Source: a virus. From it: a DNA stretch of 37,552 nucleotides. The stretch lies in the IMG/VR virus record IMGVR_UViG_3300042861_003135, positions 1 through 37,552 of that record, one strand, 5' to 3'. The notes beneath the pieces are model-generated. The model was not told where the DNA came from and searched no databases. It worked only from the letters and a program-made list of their open reading frames with translations. Positions 8,057 to 14,884 of the stretch are shown one piece after another. A program made the position numbers and the translations under genes. Position 1 is the first letter of the stretch. Each line of letters starts with the position of its first letter.

Positions 8057-8077
8057 GGGCGACTTTCGCCCCATTTT
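8057..8077 (+). terminator. Possible weak terminator before the gene at 8093
   Basis: GGGCG (8057-8061) pairs with CGCCC (8067-8071) around a five-base loop and is followed by CATTTTC. A T run (8045-8051) also lies just upstream. The stem is short, so termination would be partial. Confidence 0.35.
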
Positions 8078-8092
8078 CACAAGGAGATTTTC

Positions 8093-8323
8093 ATGGATTG
8101 GGATACAGCCATGCGTCGGAAATTGAAGCGATTCAACGCAGCCGCCAGGCGTGCGATTGCAAAGCGCGAAGCGGGCGAGGTGGCTTCGAAACCATCAAAG
8201 CCGCAGCCAACAACCTGGGATGACGCATTGAAACGAATGCTACGCAAAGCACGAAGAAAGGCAGCGAGAACCCACAGAGTCGACGCGCTGCAAACACAGC
8301 ATAGACCCCTCAACGCCAATTAA
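8093..8323 (+). CDS. Small highly basic protein
   Basis: A 76-residue protein rich in Lys, Arg and Ala. Two segments begin in a similar way (MDWDTAMRRKLKRF at residue 1 and TWDDALKRMLRKARRK near residue 41), suggesting two copies of a short amphipathic basic helix. It could bind nucleic acid, but no family is recognised. The start is well supported by AAGGAG seven bases upstream. It lies between the nuclease-like gene and the methyltransferase. Confidence 0.65.
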   Translation: MDWDTAMRRKLKRFNAAARRAIAKREAGEVASKPSKPQPTTWDDALKRMLRKARRKAARTHRVDALQTQHRPLNAN

Positions 8324-8382
8324 GCCCCCCAAAGATCAGAGATTGATTACCAACACGAGTCCATCAAGGAAGGAACACCAGT

Positions 8383-9780
8383 ATGTCAACCATCAATGCT
8401 TTGCAGATTGAAATGTGGACGCTCGATCGAGTTCGTCCCTATGAAAACAACCCTCGCAACAACGACAAAGCCGTCGACGCGGTCGCTGCTTCGATCAAAG
8501 AGTATGGCTTCTCGCAGCCAATCGTTGTCGACAGCGACAGCGTTATCATCGTCGGCCATACGCGACTGAAGGCAGCCCAGAAGCTTGGCCTGGAGCGTGT
8601 GCCCGTCGTGGTCGCTTCGCATTTGACGCCAGAGCAAGTTCGAGCTTATCGGATCGCCGACAACAAAACCGCTGAGATCGCGGAATGGAATTACGACCTG
8701 TTGCCGATCGAATTGTCGGCATTGCAGGAAGCCAACTACGATCTCGGACTCCTCGGATTCAACGCTCAGGAACTTGCGAAGCTGATGGATACCGGCGTCA
8801 ACGAAGGTTTGACGGACCCGGACGAGATCCCCGAGCCGCCAGACGATGCGGTCACTCAGCTAGGCGATCTTTGGATCCTCGGTAACCATCGGTTGCTCTG
8901 TGGTAACTCCTCATCGCCGGCAGACCTGGATCGTTTGCTGGCCGGCGCTGCCATCCATCTCGTCAACACAGATCCGCCTTACAACGTGAAGGTTGAACCG
9001 CGATCGAACAACGCAATCGCTGCCGGCCTTTCTTCGTTCACAAACGATGGAGCAGCTTCGAGACTCAAAGGTGGCCAAGGCAATGCTGCGTCTTTTGGTG
9101 TCGACCACGAGACTGGCAAGCCTAAGCATGCGGCGACGCACAAAAAGCTTCGTGCTAAAGATCGTCCGTTAGCGAATGACTTCGTTAGCGACGAGGCTTT
9201 TGATCAGTTGCTTGACGATTGGTTCGGCAACATTGCCCGAGTCTTGCTGCCAGGTCGCTGCTTCTACATTTGGGGCGGCTACGCCAATTGCGGTAACTAT
9301 CCGCCAGTGCTGAAGAAGCATGGGCTGTATTTCTCGCAGTCCATCATCTGGGACAAACAGCATCCTGTACTTACGCGAAAAGATTTCATGGGTGCCCACG
9401 AATGGGCGTTCTATGGCTGGAAGGAAGGAGCCGGGCATAAGTATTACGGGCCCAAGAATGCAACGGACCTATGGCAGGTGAAGAAGATCAATCCGCAGTC
9501 GATGTCGCATTTAACTCAGAAGCCTGCGGAGCTCGCCGTTCGCGCGATGCAGTACTCATCTGTGCAAGGTGAGAACGTGCTCGACCTCTTCGGTGGAAGT
9601 GGCTCGACGATGATCGGCGCGGAGCAATGTGGTCGCAATTCGTTCTTGATGGAACTCGACACACTTTATTGTGACGTAATCGTTGATAGGTACCAAAGGT
9701 TTTCTGGTAACAAGGCCATCTTGGAACGGACCGGCGAATCTCCGATTCCGATGCAGCCTCGTGAACAGAACATGCGATAG
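8383..9780 (+). CDS. ParB-domain DNA methyltransferase fusion
   Basis: A 465-residue fusion. Residues about 13-98 form a ParB/Srx-like N-terminal domain (VRPYENNPRNNDKAVDAVAASI, then PIVVD and IIVGHTRLKAAQKLG). Residues about 160-450 form a beta-class DNA methyltransferase, with motif IV DPPY (197-200) before motif I DLFGGSGST (401-409). DPPY fits N6-adenine or N4-cytosine methylation. Proteins of this build are common in phages and prophages and probably protect phage DNA from restriction or mark it. The start has AAGGAAGGA upstream. The gene ends the rightward early region, and convergent minus-strand genes begin 10 bases after its stop. An AGGAGGT sequence overlaps the stop region (9779-9785). 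Confidence 0.9.
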   Translation: MSTINALQIEMWTLDRVRPYENNPRNNDKAVDAVAASIKEYGFSQPIVVDSDSVIIVGHTRLKAAQKLGLERVPVVVASHLTPEQVRAYRIADNKTAEIAEWNYDLLPIELSALQEANYDLGLLGFNAQELAKLMDTGVNEGLTDPDEIPEPPDDAVTQLGDLWILGNHRLLCGNSSSPADLDRLLAGAAIHLVNTDPPYNVKVEPRSNNAIAAGLSSFTNDGAASRLKGGQGNAASFGVDHETGKPKHAATHKKLRAKDRPLANDFVSDEAFDQLLDDWFGNIARVLLPGRCFYIWGGYANCGNYPPVLKKHGLYFSQSIIWDKQHPVLTRKDFMGAHEWAFYGWKEGAGHKYYGPKNATDLWQVKKINPQSMSHLTQKPAELAVRAMQYSSVQGENVLDLFGGSGSTMIGAEQCGRNSFLMELDTLYCDVIVDRYQRFSGNKAILERTGESPIPMQPREQNMR

Positions 9781-9790
9781 GAGGTCGCGA

Positions 9791-10108
9791 TCAAAACTTA
9801 TGACTATGCCAAGCCTCGTCTTCAAAGACATAGATGTACTCCGCTCCGCAGTTCCTAGCGAATTCATGCAGGGCTGCGCGAGTGGGCATGACAACCGCGC
9901 GGTTGCCGTCGGTGAATCGTTCGGGCGTTCCGTCGTTAGCGAGCGATCGAATATCGCCGCCTGCGACCAGCGTTCGTGCCGACTCGATCAAAGTGTAATG
10001 TTCTTTGAGGACTCTGCCGGCATGGTCTTGGTAGCCATCGAAGTGAAGATAGATCGCTGCGTAGCGACCGTCTTCTTGCTTGCAGGCAATCGTTGCTCTT
10101 GTGGACAT
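9791..10108 (-). CDS. Small phage protein of unknown function
   Basis: A 105-residue protein starting MSTRATIACKQEDGRYAAIYLHFDGY. This resembles a small family seen in many phages (an MSTRATI opening, then a short strand with HxDGY, a helix with LxEHY, and a GD-x-SL segment). No function is known to me. The start has AAGGAAACC six bases upstream on the minus strand. It is the last gene of the leftward cluster and converges on the methyltransferase gene. The family match is from memory of the pattern, not from a search. Confidence 0.75.
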   Translation of the reverse strand: MSTRATIACKQEDGRYAAIYLHFDGYQDHAGRVLKEHYTLIESARTLVAGGDIRSLANDGTPERFTDGNRAVVMPTRAALHEFARNCGAEYIYVFEDEAWHSHKF

Positions 10109-10120
10109 AGGTTGGTTTCC

Positions 10121-10351
10121 TTACTTCGATGGTTCGTGGTGGTTGGGTTCGACGATGGCGACACAATCGTCGGGCATCGTCAACATGAGCGAGCGGCCGT
10201 TGTCCCAGTCGACATCTACCTGCGTCCAATCGCGATGCTCGTAAACTTCAACAACGGTCCCGAGCGATCCAACGGGGATCGGGTCTGGATCTTGCGGCAT
10301 CGACACCAAGCGGATGCGATCGCCTTTCTTCAAACGTGTCTGCATAGTCAT
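10121..10351 (-). CDS. DUF4314-like small protein
   Basis: A 76-residue, beta-rich protein: KKGDRIRLVSMPQDPDPIPVGSLGTVVEVY, then QVDVDWDNGRSLMLTMPDDCVAIV. The KGDRIRLV...DPxPxxxGxxGTV...VxWDxGxxL pattern is that of DUF4314, small SH3-like proteins frequent in phages and mobile elements. The first ATG (10351) follows AAGGAAC on the minus strand, and a second in-frame ATG lies two codons on. Twelve bases separate it from the gene at 9791-10108, so the two are probably co-transcribed. Confidence 0.75.
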   Translation of the reverse strand: MTMQTRLKKGDRIRLVSMPQDPDPIPVGSLGTVVEVYEHRDWTQVDVDWDNGRSLMLTMPDDCVAIVEPNHHEPSK

Positions 10352-10405
10352 GGGTTCCTTGTTTCATTTGGTGTTTGCGTTGAGTTTGTCGAGCAACTCG
10401 CCGGC

Positions 10406-10579
10406 TTAAGCGAGTCGGGCATTGACCTGGGCCATCGTGTGAACGTTCCGCCATCGCAGCTTTGGGTAATCTGGTTGTTGCAAGGCGTCAAGCGAATGAC
10501 GCAATCGATCGAGGTAATCGCGTGCAACGAGGTGAAGGTTCTCGTAGGGAGCGGCCGGCTCAAGGGTTGGTTTGGACAT
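10406..10579 (-). CDS. Small hypothetical protein
   Basis: A 57-residue protein from the ATG at 10579, preceded by AGGAACC on the minus strand. It is mostly helical (LHLVARDYLDRLRHSLDALQ). No family is recognised. About 38 bases upstream of the start lies a sequence with limited similarity to the 38-bp start-associated repeat (CAGCCA core, then CATCAAGCC), possibly a decayed seventh copy. Confidence 0.55.
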   Translation of the reverse strand: MSKPTLEPAAPYENLHLVARDYLDRLRHSLDALQQPDYPKLRWRNVHTMAQVNARLA

Positions 10580-10831
10580 GGTTGGTTCCTGGTTGGTGGA
10601 GAAACGAAAAACGATCGTCAACAGTCAGCCAGCAAGTCGCGAAAACATCAAGCCAACATGCGAGCATGTTTTGCAAAATTCCTCAAAACATGCCGACGCG
10701 CCAGAGAACCGCAGTATCGCAACGTGTCGCGTTGTGTTGCTTGTTGGACTTATGCTCGCATCAACGAGAAAACGCCCGCACGGTGTAAACGTGGGGCGAT
10801 TGGTGGGAAGCGTTCCGTGCTTCGGGCTTGT
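10580..10831. promoter_or_regulatory. Gene-free 250-bp interval with AACATGC palindromes
   Basis: No convincing gene on either strand. It contains AACATGC-GA-GCATGTT (10655-10670), and CATGTTTTG (10665-10673) paired with CAAAACATG (10684-10692). It also contains AAACGTGGGGC (10787-10797), whose complement occurs at 15121-15131. The AACATGC word recurs in the divergent region at 14986-15091. A repressor or activator binding region is plausible. Confidence 0.4.
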
Positions 10832-11065
10832 CTAAAAGTCGTGCGGTACCAGGATGGCAGCGCCGTGGCCGGAGACGGCAATCGAGTCTCCGTTGGTCGT
10901 TCGCGCGAACAGGTTTGGGCCTTGTCGGATCACGTCAACAACGCTGCCGACGTCGAGTCTGCGATTGTTGATCGTTCGCAGGTCGTAGGTGATACCTGGC
11001 TCTGGCGTTGCGATCTCGCCGTCGGCCAGGTCATCCACCGTTCGCAAATCGTAAAAGTGTTTCAC
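10832..11065 (-). CDS. Small hypothetical beta-rich protein
   Basis: A 77-residue protein starting at a GTG (11065) with AGGAGA nine bases upstream. That Shine-Dalgarno overlaps the stop of the HARE-HTH gene (11078), so the two are translationally coupled. Two short strands repeat the phrase YDLRT (residues 5-9 and 27-31), and the C-terminal half reads like an SH3 or small barrel fold (VDVIRQGPNLFARTTNGDSIAVSGHGAAILV). Function unknown. Confidence 0.65.
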   Translation of the reverse strand: MKHFYDLRTVDDLADGEIATPEPGITYDLRTINNRRLDVGSVVDVIRQGPNLFARTTNGDSIAVSGHGAAILVPHDF

Positions 11066-11077
11066 CGGCTGGGTCTC

Positions 11078-11647
11078 CTAGCCTCGCACCGTGAAGCGTC
11101 CGCGTTCGGTCTTCACGAACTTGCTATCGTCACCCTTGGCCAGGTCGCGAAGGATCGCGCTGTACAAGGTCGCGTGGGGAGTCTTGCCACCGGGGCTGGT
11201 CCAATAGCCCTTGGCTTCCATCGCCGTGATCAACTCTTGAGCGTTCATCGGTTCGCTCGATTCGCTGAGAACCTTCAAGGCCGCAGCGACGCAGCTCAAT
11301 CGCTTCTCGCCGGCGTCAGCCGTCTCGGTGGATGCTGCCTTTGCCTTGCGTGGCTTCTTGAGAACCGCAACCGCTGTGGACGACTCGCCTCCGATCGTTT
11401 CGACCGTGGCCGGTTCGTTCTCAACCACCGTTACGTTGCCTTCAGTGGTGACCTTCGCGCGTCCGCGCTTCGCACCCACTTCGCCCAGAAGGCGCTGAGC
11501 GCTCTTAATGAGAATCTTCTTGCCGGTTGCGAGGTTGGTTGCATCCCAGCCACCGCGAGGCTTCTCGGCATCGATTTGAATCTCGCATCGGTTGCCCGAA
11601 ACGTTCGCGTAGTACTTGCCACCAATCTTTACTTCTGCCTTCTTCAT
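11078..11647 (-). CDS. HARE-HTH domain protein
   Basis: A 189-residue protein. Residues 1-55 form a basic beta-rich module (KVGKYYANVSG-like), and the middle is Lys/Ala/Thr-rich and probably disordered. The last 75 residues match the HARE-HTH (HB1/ASXL) winged helix: a helix with AALKVLSESSEPMNAQELITAM, GYWTSPGGKTPHATLYSAILRD, then FVKTERGRFTVRG. HARE-HTH domains occur in the RNA polymerase delta subunit and in restriction or chromatin proteins, and are thought to bind DNA or modified bases. A transcriptional role fits the setting. The ATG at 11647 is chosen over 11686 because GGAGAGA lies directly before it. CGATCG-AACCAC-CGATCG (11695-11712) lies upstream and could be an operator. Confidence 0.75.
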   Translation of the reverse strand: MKKAEVKIGGKYYANVSGNRCEIQIDAEKPRGGWDATNLATGKKILIKSAQRLLGEVGAKRGRAKVTTEGNVTVVENEPATVETIGGESSTAVAVLKKPRKAKAASTETADAGEKRLSCVAAALKVLSESSEPMNAQELITAMEAKGYWTSPGGKTPHATLYSAILRDLAKGDDSKFVKTERGRFTVRG

Positions 11648-11740
11648 CTTCGTCTCTCCAATTCTGTGTTCGTGGTTGGCTGCCATCGTCAGGCCGATCG
11701 AACCACCGATCGACTACGCGCGTCCGTGCTGCGTTTCGGC

Positions 11741-12055
11741 TTATTGACCAAAGACCAAGTCCGACAATCCCTCGCAAAGGAAGTCGACCACCACTTGGAC
11801 TTCCGTGTTGACCGCCGGCACATCCAAACCACGGTCGAAGTTGAACATTACTTTCCGGTCGGAAAGTCGCTGAATCCAAAGCTTCGAAATTTTGCTTTGA
11901 TTCAGTTCGAAGGATTTTTGGTCGGCGTGGTCGGCGAAGACCAAGGCGTCGAAGCGGTATTCATCGTTGATCTTGCCTTGTACCCAAGATCCGCCAGCGG
12001 TGCGGTTGCGGTTGCTGATCTTGGTGATCGTGAGGTCGAGGTCGCGTTCGGTCAT
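11741..12055 (-). CDS. Small conserved-looking protein of unknown function
   Basis: A 104-residue protein from the ATG at 12055. Phrases such as GGSWVQGKINDEYRFDALVFADHAD, SKISKLWIQRLSDR and MFNFDRGLDVPAVN resemble a family of small proteins of unknown function that I have seen in phages and bacteria. I cannot name it with certainty. No Shine-Dalgarno precedes the ATG. A longer frame starts at 12106 inside the 38-bp repeat. The repeat (copy 1) lies 43 bases upstream of the chosen start, matching its spacing before the neighbouring genes, which supports 12055. Confidence 0.65.
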   Translation of the reverse strand: MTERDLDLTITKISNRNRTAGGSWVQGKINDEYRFDALVFADHADQKSFELNQSKISKLWIQRLSDRKVMFNFDRGLDVPAVNTEVQVVVDFLCEGLSDLVFGQ

Positions 12056-12098
12056 TTGTTTGTATCTGTTGCTTGGTTGGTGAATCGTTTTCGCGTTA

Positions 12099-12136
12099 AC
12101 ACACATGAGCCATGCGGTTTGAACCGCATCAAGCCG
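12099..12136 (-). promoter_or_regulatory. Start-associated repeat, copy 1
   Basis: Plus-strand core ACACACATGAGCCATGCGGT (12099-12118), 12 variable bases, then AAGCCG (12131-12136). It precedes the minus-strand gene starting at 12055 by 43 bases. In this copy the variable part forms a perfect palindrome with the core (ATGCGGTT-TG-AACCGCAT). Confidence 0.7.
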
Positions 12137-12139
12137 GAT

Positions 12140-12388
12140 TCAAAAGGAATTCGAATTCTTTTCTTCGGTGCATACCTGCGTGCGGAAATGCTGGGCGAGC
12201 TTCGCGGCTGTGGCCTGCACATCAGCCAACTCGTCGAAGAACCGTTTCATGGTGTTTGGGTCGGCAGCCGCGAGGATCGGCATTTCTTCGACCGCTGCGT
12301 ACAGGTCGCTGATTGTTTCCAGCGCTCGTCGGTGTACGCCGAGGAACTGGGCCGAGGTCAGGCGTGGTCGGTTCGTCATGGTTGGCAT
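12140..12388 (-). CDS. Small helical hypothetical protein
   Basis: An 82-residue, mostly helical protein (FLGVHRRALETISDLYAAVEEMP, FFDELADVQATAAKLAQHF). No family is recognised. The ATG at 12388 is supported by AGGAGAT eight bases upstream and by repeat copy 2 lying 45 bases upstream, so the longer frame that runs to 12532 is not used. The last codons and stop form a palindrome (AAAAGAATTCGAATTCCTTTTGA, 12140-12161 region) that could also terminate transcription. Confidence 0.65.
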   Translation of the reverse strand: MPTMTNRPRLTSAQFLGVHRRALETISDLYAAVEEMPILAAADPNTMKRFFDELADVQATAAKLAQHFRTQVCTEEKNSNSF

Positions 12389-12433
12389 CGTGTTGATCTC
12401 CTTTTGTTCGTGTTTGATATGTCGTATGCGATG

Positions 12434-12471
12434 ACACACATGAGCCATGCGGTTCAACCGACAGCAAGCCG
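12434..12471 (-). promoter_or_regulatory. Start-associated repeat, copy 2
   Basis: Core ACACACATGAGCCATGCGGT (12434-12453), 12-base spacer, AAGCCG (12466-12471). It lies 45 bases before the start at 12388 and is immediately preceded by a terminator hairpin of the upstream gene. This is the only copy out of phase with the long plus-strand frame. Confidence 0.7.
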
Positions 12472-12477
12472 AAGAAG

Positions 12478-12505
12478 AAAAGATTCTGGAGGTTTTCCAG
12501 AATCT
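12478..12505 (-). terminator. Rho-independent terminator for the gene at 12533-12805
   Basis: AGATTCTGGA and TCCAGAATCT form a perfect 10-bp stem with a five-base loop (12481-12505). On the minus strand it is followed by TTTCTTCTTC. It lies 28 bases after the stop at 12533 and just before repeat copy 2, so transcription seems to stop and restart between these genes. Confidence 0.75.
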
Positions 12506-12532
12506 TCTCCCCGGCGCATCGATGTGTCGCAA

Positions 12533-12805
12533 TCAACTATCGCGACATGTTTCCCAAGCCCGTTTGCTGCCGTAGCAGATCTGACCGCCTTCGACGATGT
12601 AGACCGTGTGGTCGTCGGCAACGTCTTGGGCGTCGTCGTCTTCATCCTCATCGTCGGACGCGTCGTTCATGTCGCGTCCGCTGGTCACGCCGCAGATGCG
12701 GTTCTCGAAGGGCCAGTTCTGCTGTGTCATAAGTCGCACTTCGGCGTCGCCTCCGAACTCTTCGCGGTAGTCGTTGAGGATTTCGATCAAGGTGTCGAGA
12801 TTCAT
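12533..12805 (-). CDS. Small acidic phage protein
   Basis: A 90-residue protein: a helical start (MNLDTLIEILNDYREEFGGDAEVRLMTQQNWPFE), an acidic linker (SDDEDEDDDAQDVADD), then VYIVEGGQICYGSKRAW. The pattern of a helix, DAEVRL-x-xQ-x-WPFE and VYIVEGxQ resembles a small protein family common in phages, function unknown to me. The start has GGAGAACC on the minus strand and repeat copy 3 lies 43 bases upstream. A strong terminator follows. Confidence 0.75.
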   Translation of the reverse strand: MNLDTLIEILNDYREEFGGDAEVRLMTQQNWPFENRICGVTSGRDMNDASDDEDEDDDAQDVADDHTVYIVEGGQICYGSKRAWETCRDS

Positions 12806-12848
12806 GTTTGGTTCTCCGTTTGGGTGAATGAAAATTGGTTATGTGATA

Positions 12849-12886
12849 ACACACATGAGCCATGCGGTGCGGACAACCTCAAGCCG
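12849..12886 (-). promoter_or_regulatory. Start-associated repeat, copy 3
   Basis: Core ACACACATGAGCCATGCGGT (12849-12868), 12-base spacer, AAGCCG (12881-12886), 43 bases before the start at 12805. On the minus strand GAAAACATT lies just upstream of the element. Confidence 0.7.
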
Positions 12887-12913
12887 TCCTTGCAATGTTT
12901 TCAGCAGGTTTTT

Positions 12914-13189
12914 TCAGCATTTTTTGGAAGGCAAACATTCATCGATCGCGTCGGGCAACATGCTGCCGGAAAGGACGTCGATTGCTTCCTCAAACATGCG
13001 GAGCTCTGCTTCGAGGGCTCGAGCGGAATCTCCGGTCGCTATTACGAATGCGCCGGCCAGGTTGTCAGCCAGTCGCCTCAACCTCGAGACCAATTCACGG
13101 TAGTCCTCACAGAGATCCATCGCTGTGGCGCGAGGCATTTGTTTGAAGGCGGCTCTAATAGCAGTGGGTCTGGCGTTGATTCGAGACAT
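12914..13189 (-). CDS. Small helical hypothetical protein
   Basis: A 91-residue protein, almost entirely helical: AMDLCEDYRELVSRLRRLADNLAGAFVIATGD and ARALEAELRMFEEAIDVLSG. It looks like a helical hairpin, perhaps coiled-coil. No family is recognised. AGGAGAA precedes the ATG and repeat copy 4 lies 49 bases upstream. Confidence 0.65.
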   Translation of the reverse strand: MSRINARPTAIRAAFKQMPRATAMDLCEDYRELVSRLRRLADNLAGAFVIATGDSARALEAELRMFEEAIDVLSGSMLPDAIDECLPSKKC

Positions 13190-13238
13190 CGGTCTGTTCT
13201 CCTATTGCGTGGTGAAAGCGGTTGGTCGCTGACCGATG

Positions 13239-13276
13239 ACACACATGAGCCATGCGGTTCAACCGACAGCAAGCCG
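13239..13276 (-). promoter_or_regulatory. Start-associated repeat, copy 4
   Basis: Core ACACACATGAGCCATGCGGT (13239-13258), spacer identical to that of copy 2 (TCAACCGACAGC), AAGCCG (13271-13276). It lies 49 bases before the start at 13189. The 200 bases upstream, to the stop at 13481, hold no gene. Confidence 0.7.
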
Positions 13277-13431
13277 AGTCCGCTAGCTTTCTCCCATGTT
13301 CTTCCATGTTTCTTAGGAGGCCTTACGGGGCCCGACGTTGGCCCGTGTTGCGATGCTTTGAATGTTGGGGACTTGGTCGAAGGTTCCGACAAGAACGCTA
13401 CTGCGGGCGAGTGTCGCGACCAAGCGGAAGA

Positions 13432-13455
13432 ACGCCGCGCTTCCGTTCGCGGCGT
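13432..13455 (-). terminator. Strong GC hairpin downstream of the gene at 13481-13738
   Basis: ACGCCGCG (13432-13439) and CGCGGCGT (13448-13455) form an 8-bp stem with an eight-base loop, 25 bases beyond the stop at 13481 on the minus strand. There is no good U tract, so it may be a stability element rather than a classical terminator. It lies in a 290-bp gap that otherwise holds only repeat copy 4. Confidence 0.5.
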
Positions 13456-13480
13456 CCGTGGCATTCCGCTGGTCTGTGGT

Positions 13481-13738
13481 TTAGAGGATCTTTCCAAGGC
13501 GGCTGTTCTTCATCGCGTCCAGGGCTTGGACCGCGTTGAAGTGTTCGGTGAGAAGCGGGCCGGCGCTGGGTGTTTGTTGTGCGTCGGCGACCTCGAGGGT
13601 TTCCGCGAGGGTCATCAAACCCTCGATTGCCTTGTAGTAGGCTTCGCGGATCTCTTGGGCTTGGTGGGCATCCATCGCCTTGAAGATCTGGCGAAGGGTT
13701 GCGTCGGTCGCTGCGTGTGGGTTGTTTGCGTTGGTCAT
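13481..13738 (-). CDS. Small helical hypothetical protein
   Basis: An 85-residue protein with helices ATLRQIFKAMDAHQAQEIREAYYKAIEGLMTLAETLEVA and LLTEHFNAVQALDAMKNS. No family is recognised. CGGAGAC precedes the ATG and repeat copy 5 lies 46 bases upstream. It resembles the neighbouring small helical proteins at 12140 and 12914 in size and general character, but not in sequence. Confidence 0.65.
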   Translation of the reverse strand: MTNANNPHAATDATLRQIFKAMDAHQAQEIREAYYKAIEGLMTLAETLEVADAQQTPSAGPLLTEHFNAVQALDAMKNSRLGKIL

Positions 13739-13784
13739 GTTTGTGTCTCCGTTTCGGAAAAAGGTTTGAATCGTTTACGCGATG

Positions 13785-13822
13785 ACACACATGAGCCATG
13801 CGGTTCGAATAACCTCAAGCCG
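13785..13822 (-). promoter_or_regulatory. Start-associated repeat, copy 5
   Basis: Core ACACACATGAGCCATGCGGT (13785-13804), 12-base spacer, AAGCCG (13817-13822), 46 bases before the start at 13738. A small hairpin, GATTCC-AAAA-GGAATC (13833-13848), lies directly upstream. Confidence 0.7.
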
Positions 13823-13988
13823 AGCCTTCGAGGATTCCAAAAGGAATCTGAATGTTTTTCTGGATCGCGTCAGTTCGCACAAAACGCGCCGCGTCGCGTT
13901 ACAGTTCGGGTTTGGCCACTATTAGTGACATACACGATTCGAGCCCAAGGTGACGTAAAATTTGCCTCACGTTGGCAAACGTGTGAAA

Positions 13989-14008
13989 GCCGAACTTCCG
14001 TGTTCGGC
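13989..14008 (-). terminator. Terminator of the amidoligase gene
   Basis: GCCGAAC (13989-13995) and GTTCGGC (14002-14008) form a 7-bp stem, flanked by AAA and TTT on the minus strand, 18 bases after the amidoligase stop. The U tract is short (TTTC). Confidence 0.6.
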
Positions 14009-14026
14009 GTTTCGTTTGATTGCGGT

Positions 14027-14884
14027 CTAGGCCGCGCGGTCGTATTTGCGGGCGAGGTCGAGGAGTTTGGTTTTGATCGTCTTCCATTCCGGTTTGGTTT
14101 CGTCGGCAATCTCTCCGTAGACCTTGTCGCGAAGGGCACCCTTGTACCAACCCTTAGTCCATCCGAGTCGGTAGAACAATCGGTTGAGCTCCGTTTCGCC
14201 AAGGCCGGCACCAGGGCGGTCCCAGCAACTCTTTGTTCCTTCCTTCTTGATGTAATCCCATTCGCTGCAGCGTTTGGTATTGAGGGCGAGTTCTACCAAA
14301 CCCAAAACCATCATCAGGTATCCGACCACCTTGGTCTTGTTGAGCGTTCCGCCGAAGGCCCGAAATTCGATTCGGTTCTTGCCGCGGGTCAGGTGGGTGA
14401 GGTTCAGCAGGTGGTAGCGATCCGATTCGCATCGGCTCTTGGCGTTGTCTTTGTTTCCGTATTGTTTGATTCGCTTGGCGTACATCATCTGTTCGCGTTT
14501 ACGGGTTCCGGTCGAAGCGTAGATCGCTCGTTCGTGGTTTCCGACCAAGGAAATCAATCTTGCCAAGGCGGCTGCGTCTCCGTTCCAGCTAACCGTTATG
14601 TGCAAACCGCAACTCGAATTTACTCGGCCTCCGCGAGCGTTGATCTGGTCGATTGCGTTCTCGATCTGGCGTACGCCTTCTGCCCCTTTGAGTATCGGGC
14701 TTACAAATTCGCATCCTTTGCGAGAGGTGTTCTCGGGTCGGATACTTCCGTCGCGTTCTGCTTTCCATCCGGTTGGCAGCCAAGGTACTTGGTATCCGCT
14801 GTGGTAGGGTCCGATCGGTGTGTTGTCGGTGCTTGGGAGGGTGGTTTCGAATTCAATTCCGAAGGCGATTTCGTTTGCGTTCAT
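14027..14884 (-). CDS. Amidoligase (Amidoligase_2-like)
   Basis: A 285-residue member of the amidoligase family, distant relatives of glutamine synthetase that form amide bonds with ATP. Signature segments in order: FGIEFE (8-13), WKAERDGSI with a later CEFVSPIL (40-64), SCGLHITVSW with H95 (91-100), and KNRIEFRAFGGTL (169-181). Members are found in phages and in peptide-modifying or cell-wall-associated clusters. The substrate here is unknown. The frame is open upstream to 15313, but the ATG at 14884 has AAAGGAAT before it and the family signature begins eight residues later. Repeat copy 6 lies 58 bases upstream. It is the largest and first gene of the leftward cluster. Confidence 0.85.
   Translation of the reverse strand: MNANEIAFGIEFETTLPSTDNTPIGPYHSGYQVPWLPTGWKAERDGSIRPENTSRKGCEFVSPILKGAEGVRQIENAIDQINARGGRVNSSCGLHITVSWNGDAAALARLISLVGNHERAIYASTGTRKREQMMYAKRIKQYGNKDNAKSRCESDRYHLLNLTHLTRGKNRIEFRAFGGTLNKTKVVGYLMMVLGLVELALNTKRCSEWDYIKKEGTKSCWDRPGAGLGETELNRLFYRLGWTKGWYKGALRDKVYGEIADETKPEWKTIKTKLLDLARKYDRAA

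Noticed and set aside
12648-12863. Minus-strand ORFs beginning MAHVC at the repeats
   Set aside because: They start because the repeat contains ATGGCTCATGTGTGT. After it they run out of frame through known genes and share nothing but the repeat. A short leader peptide role cannot be excluded but is not supported.
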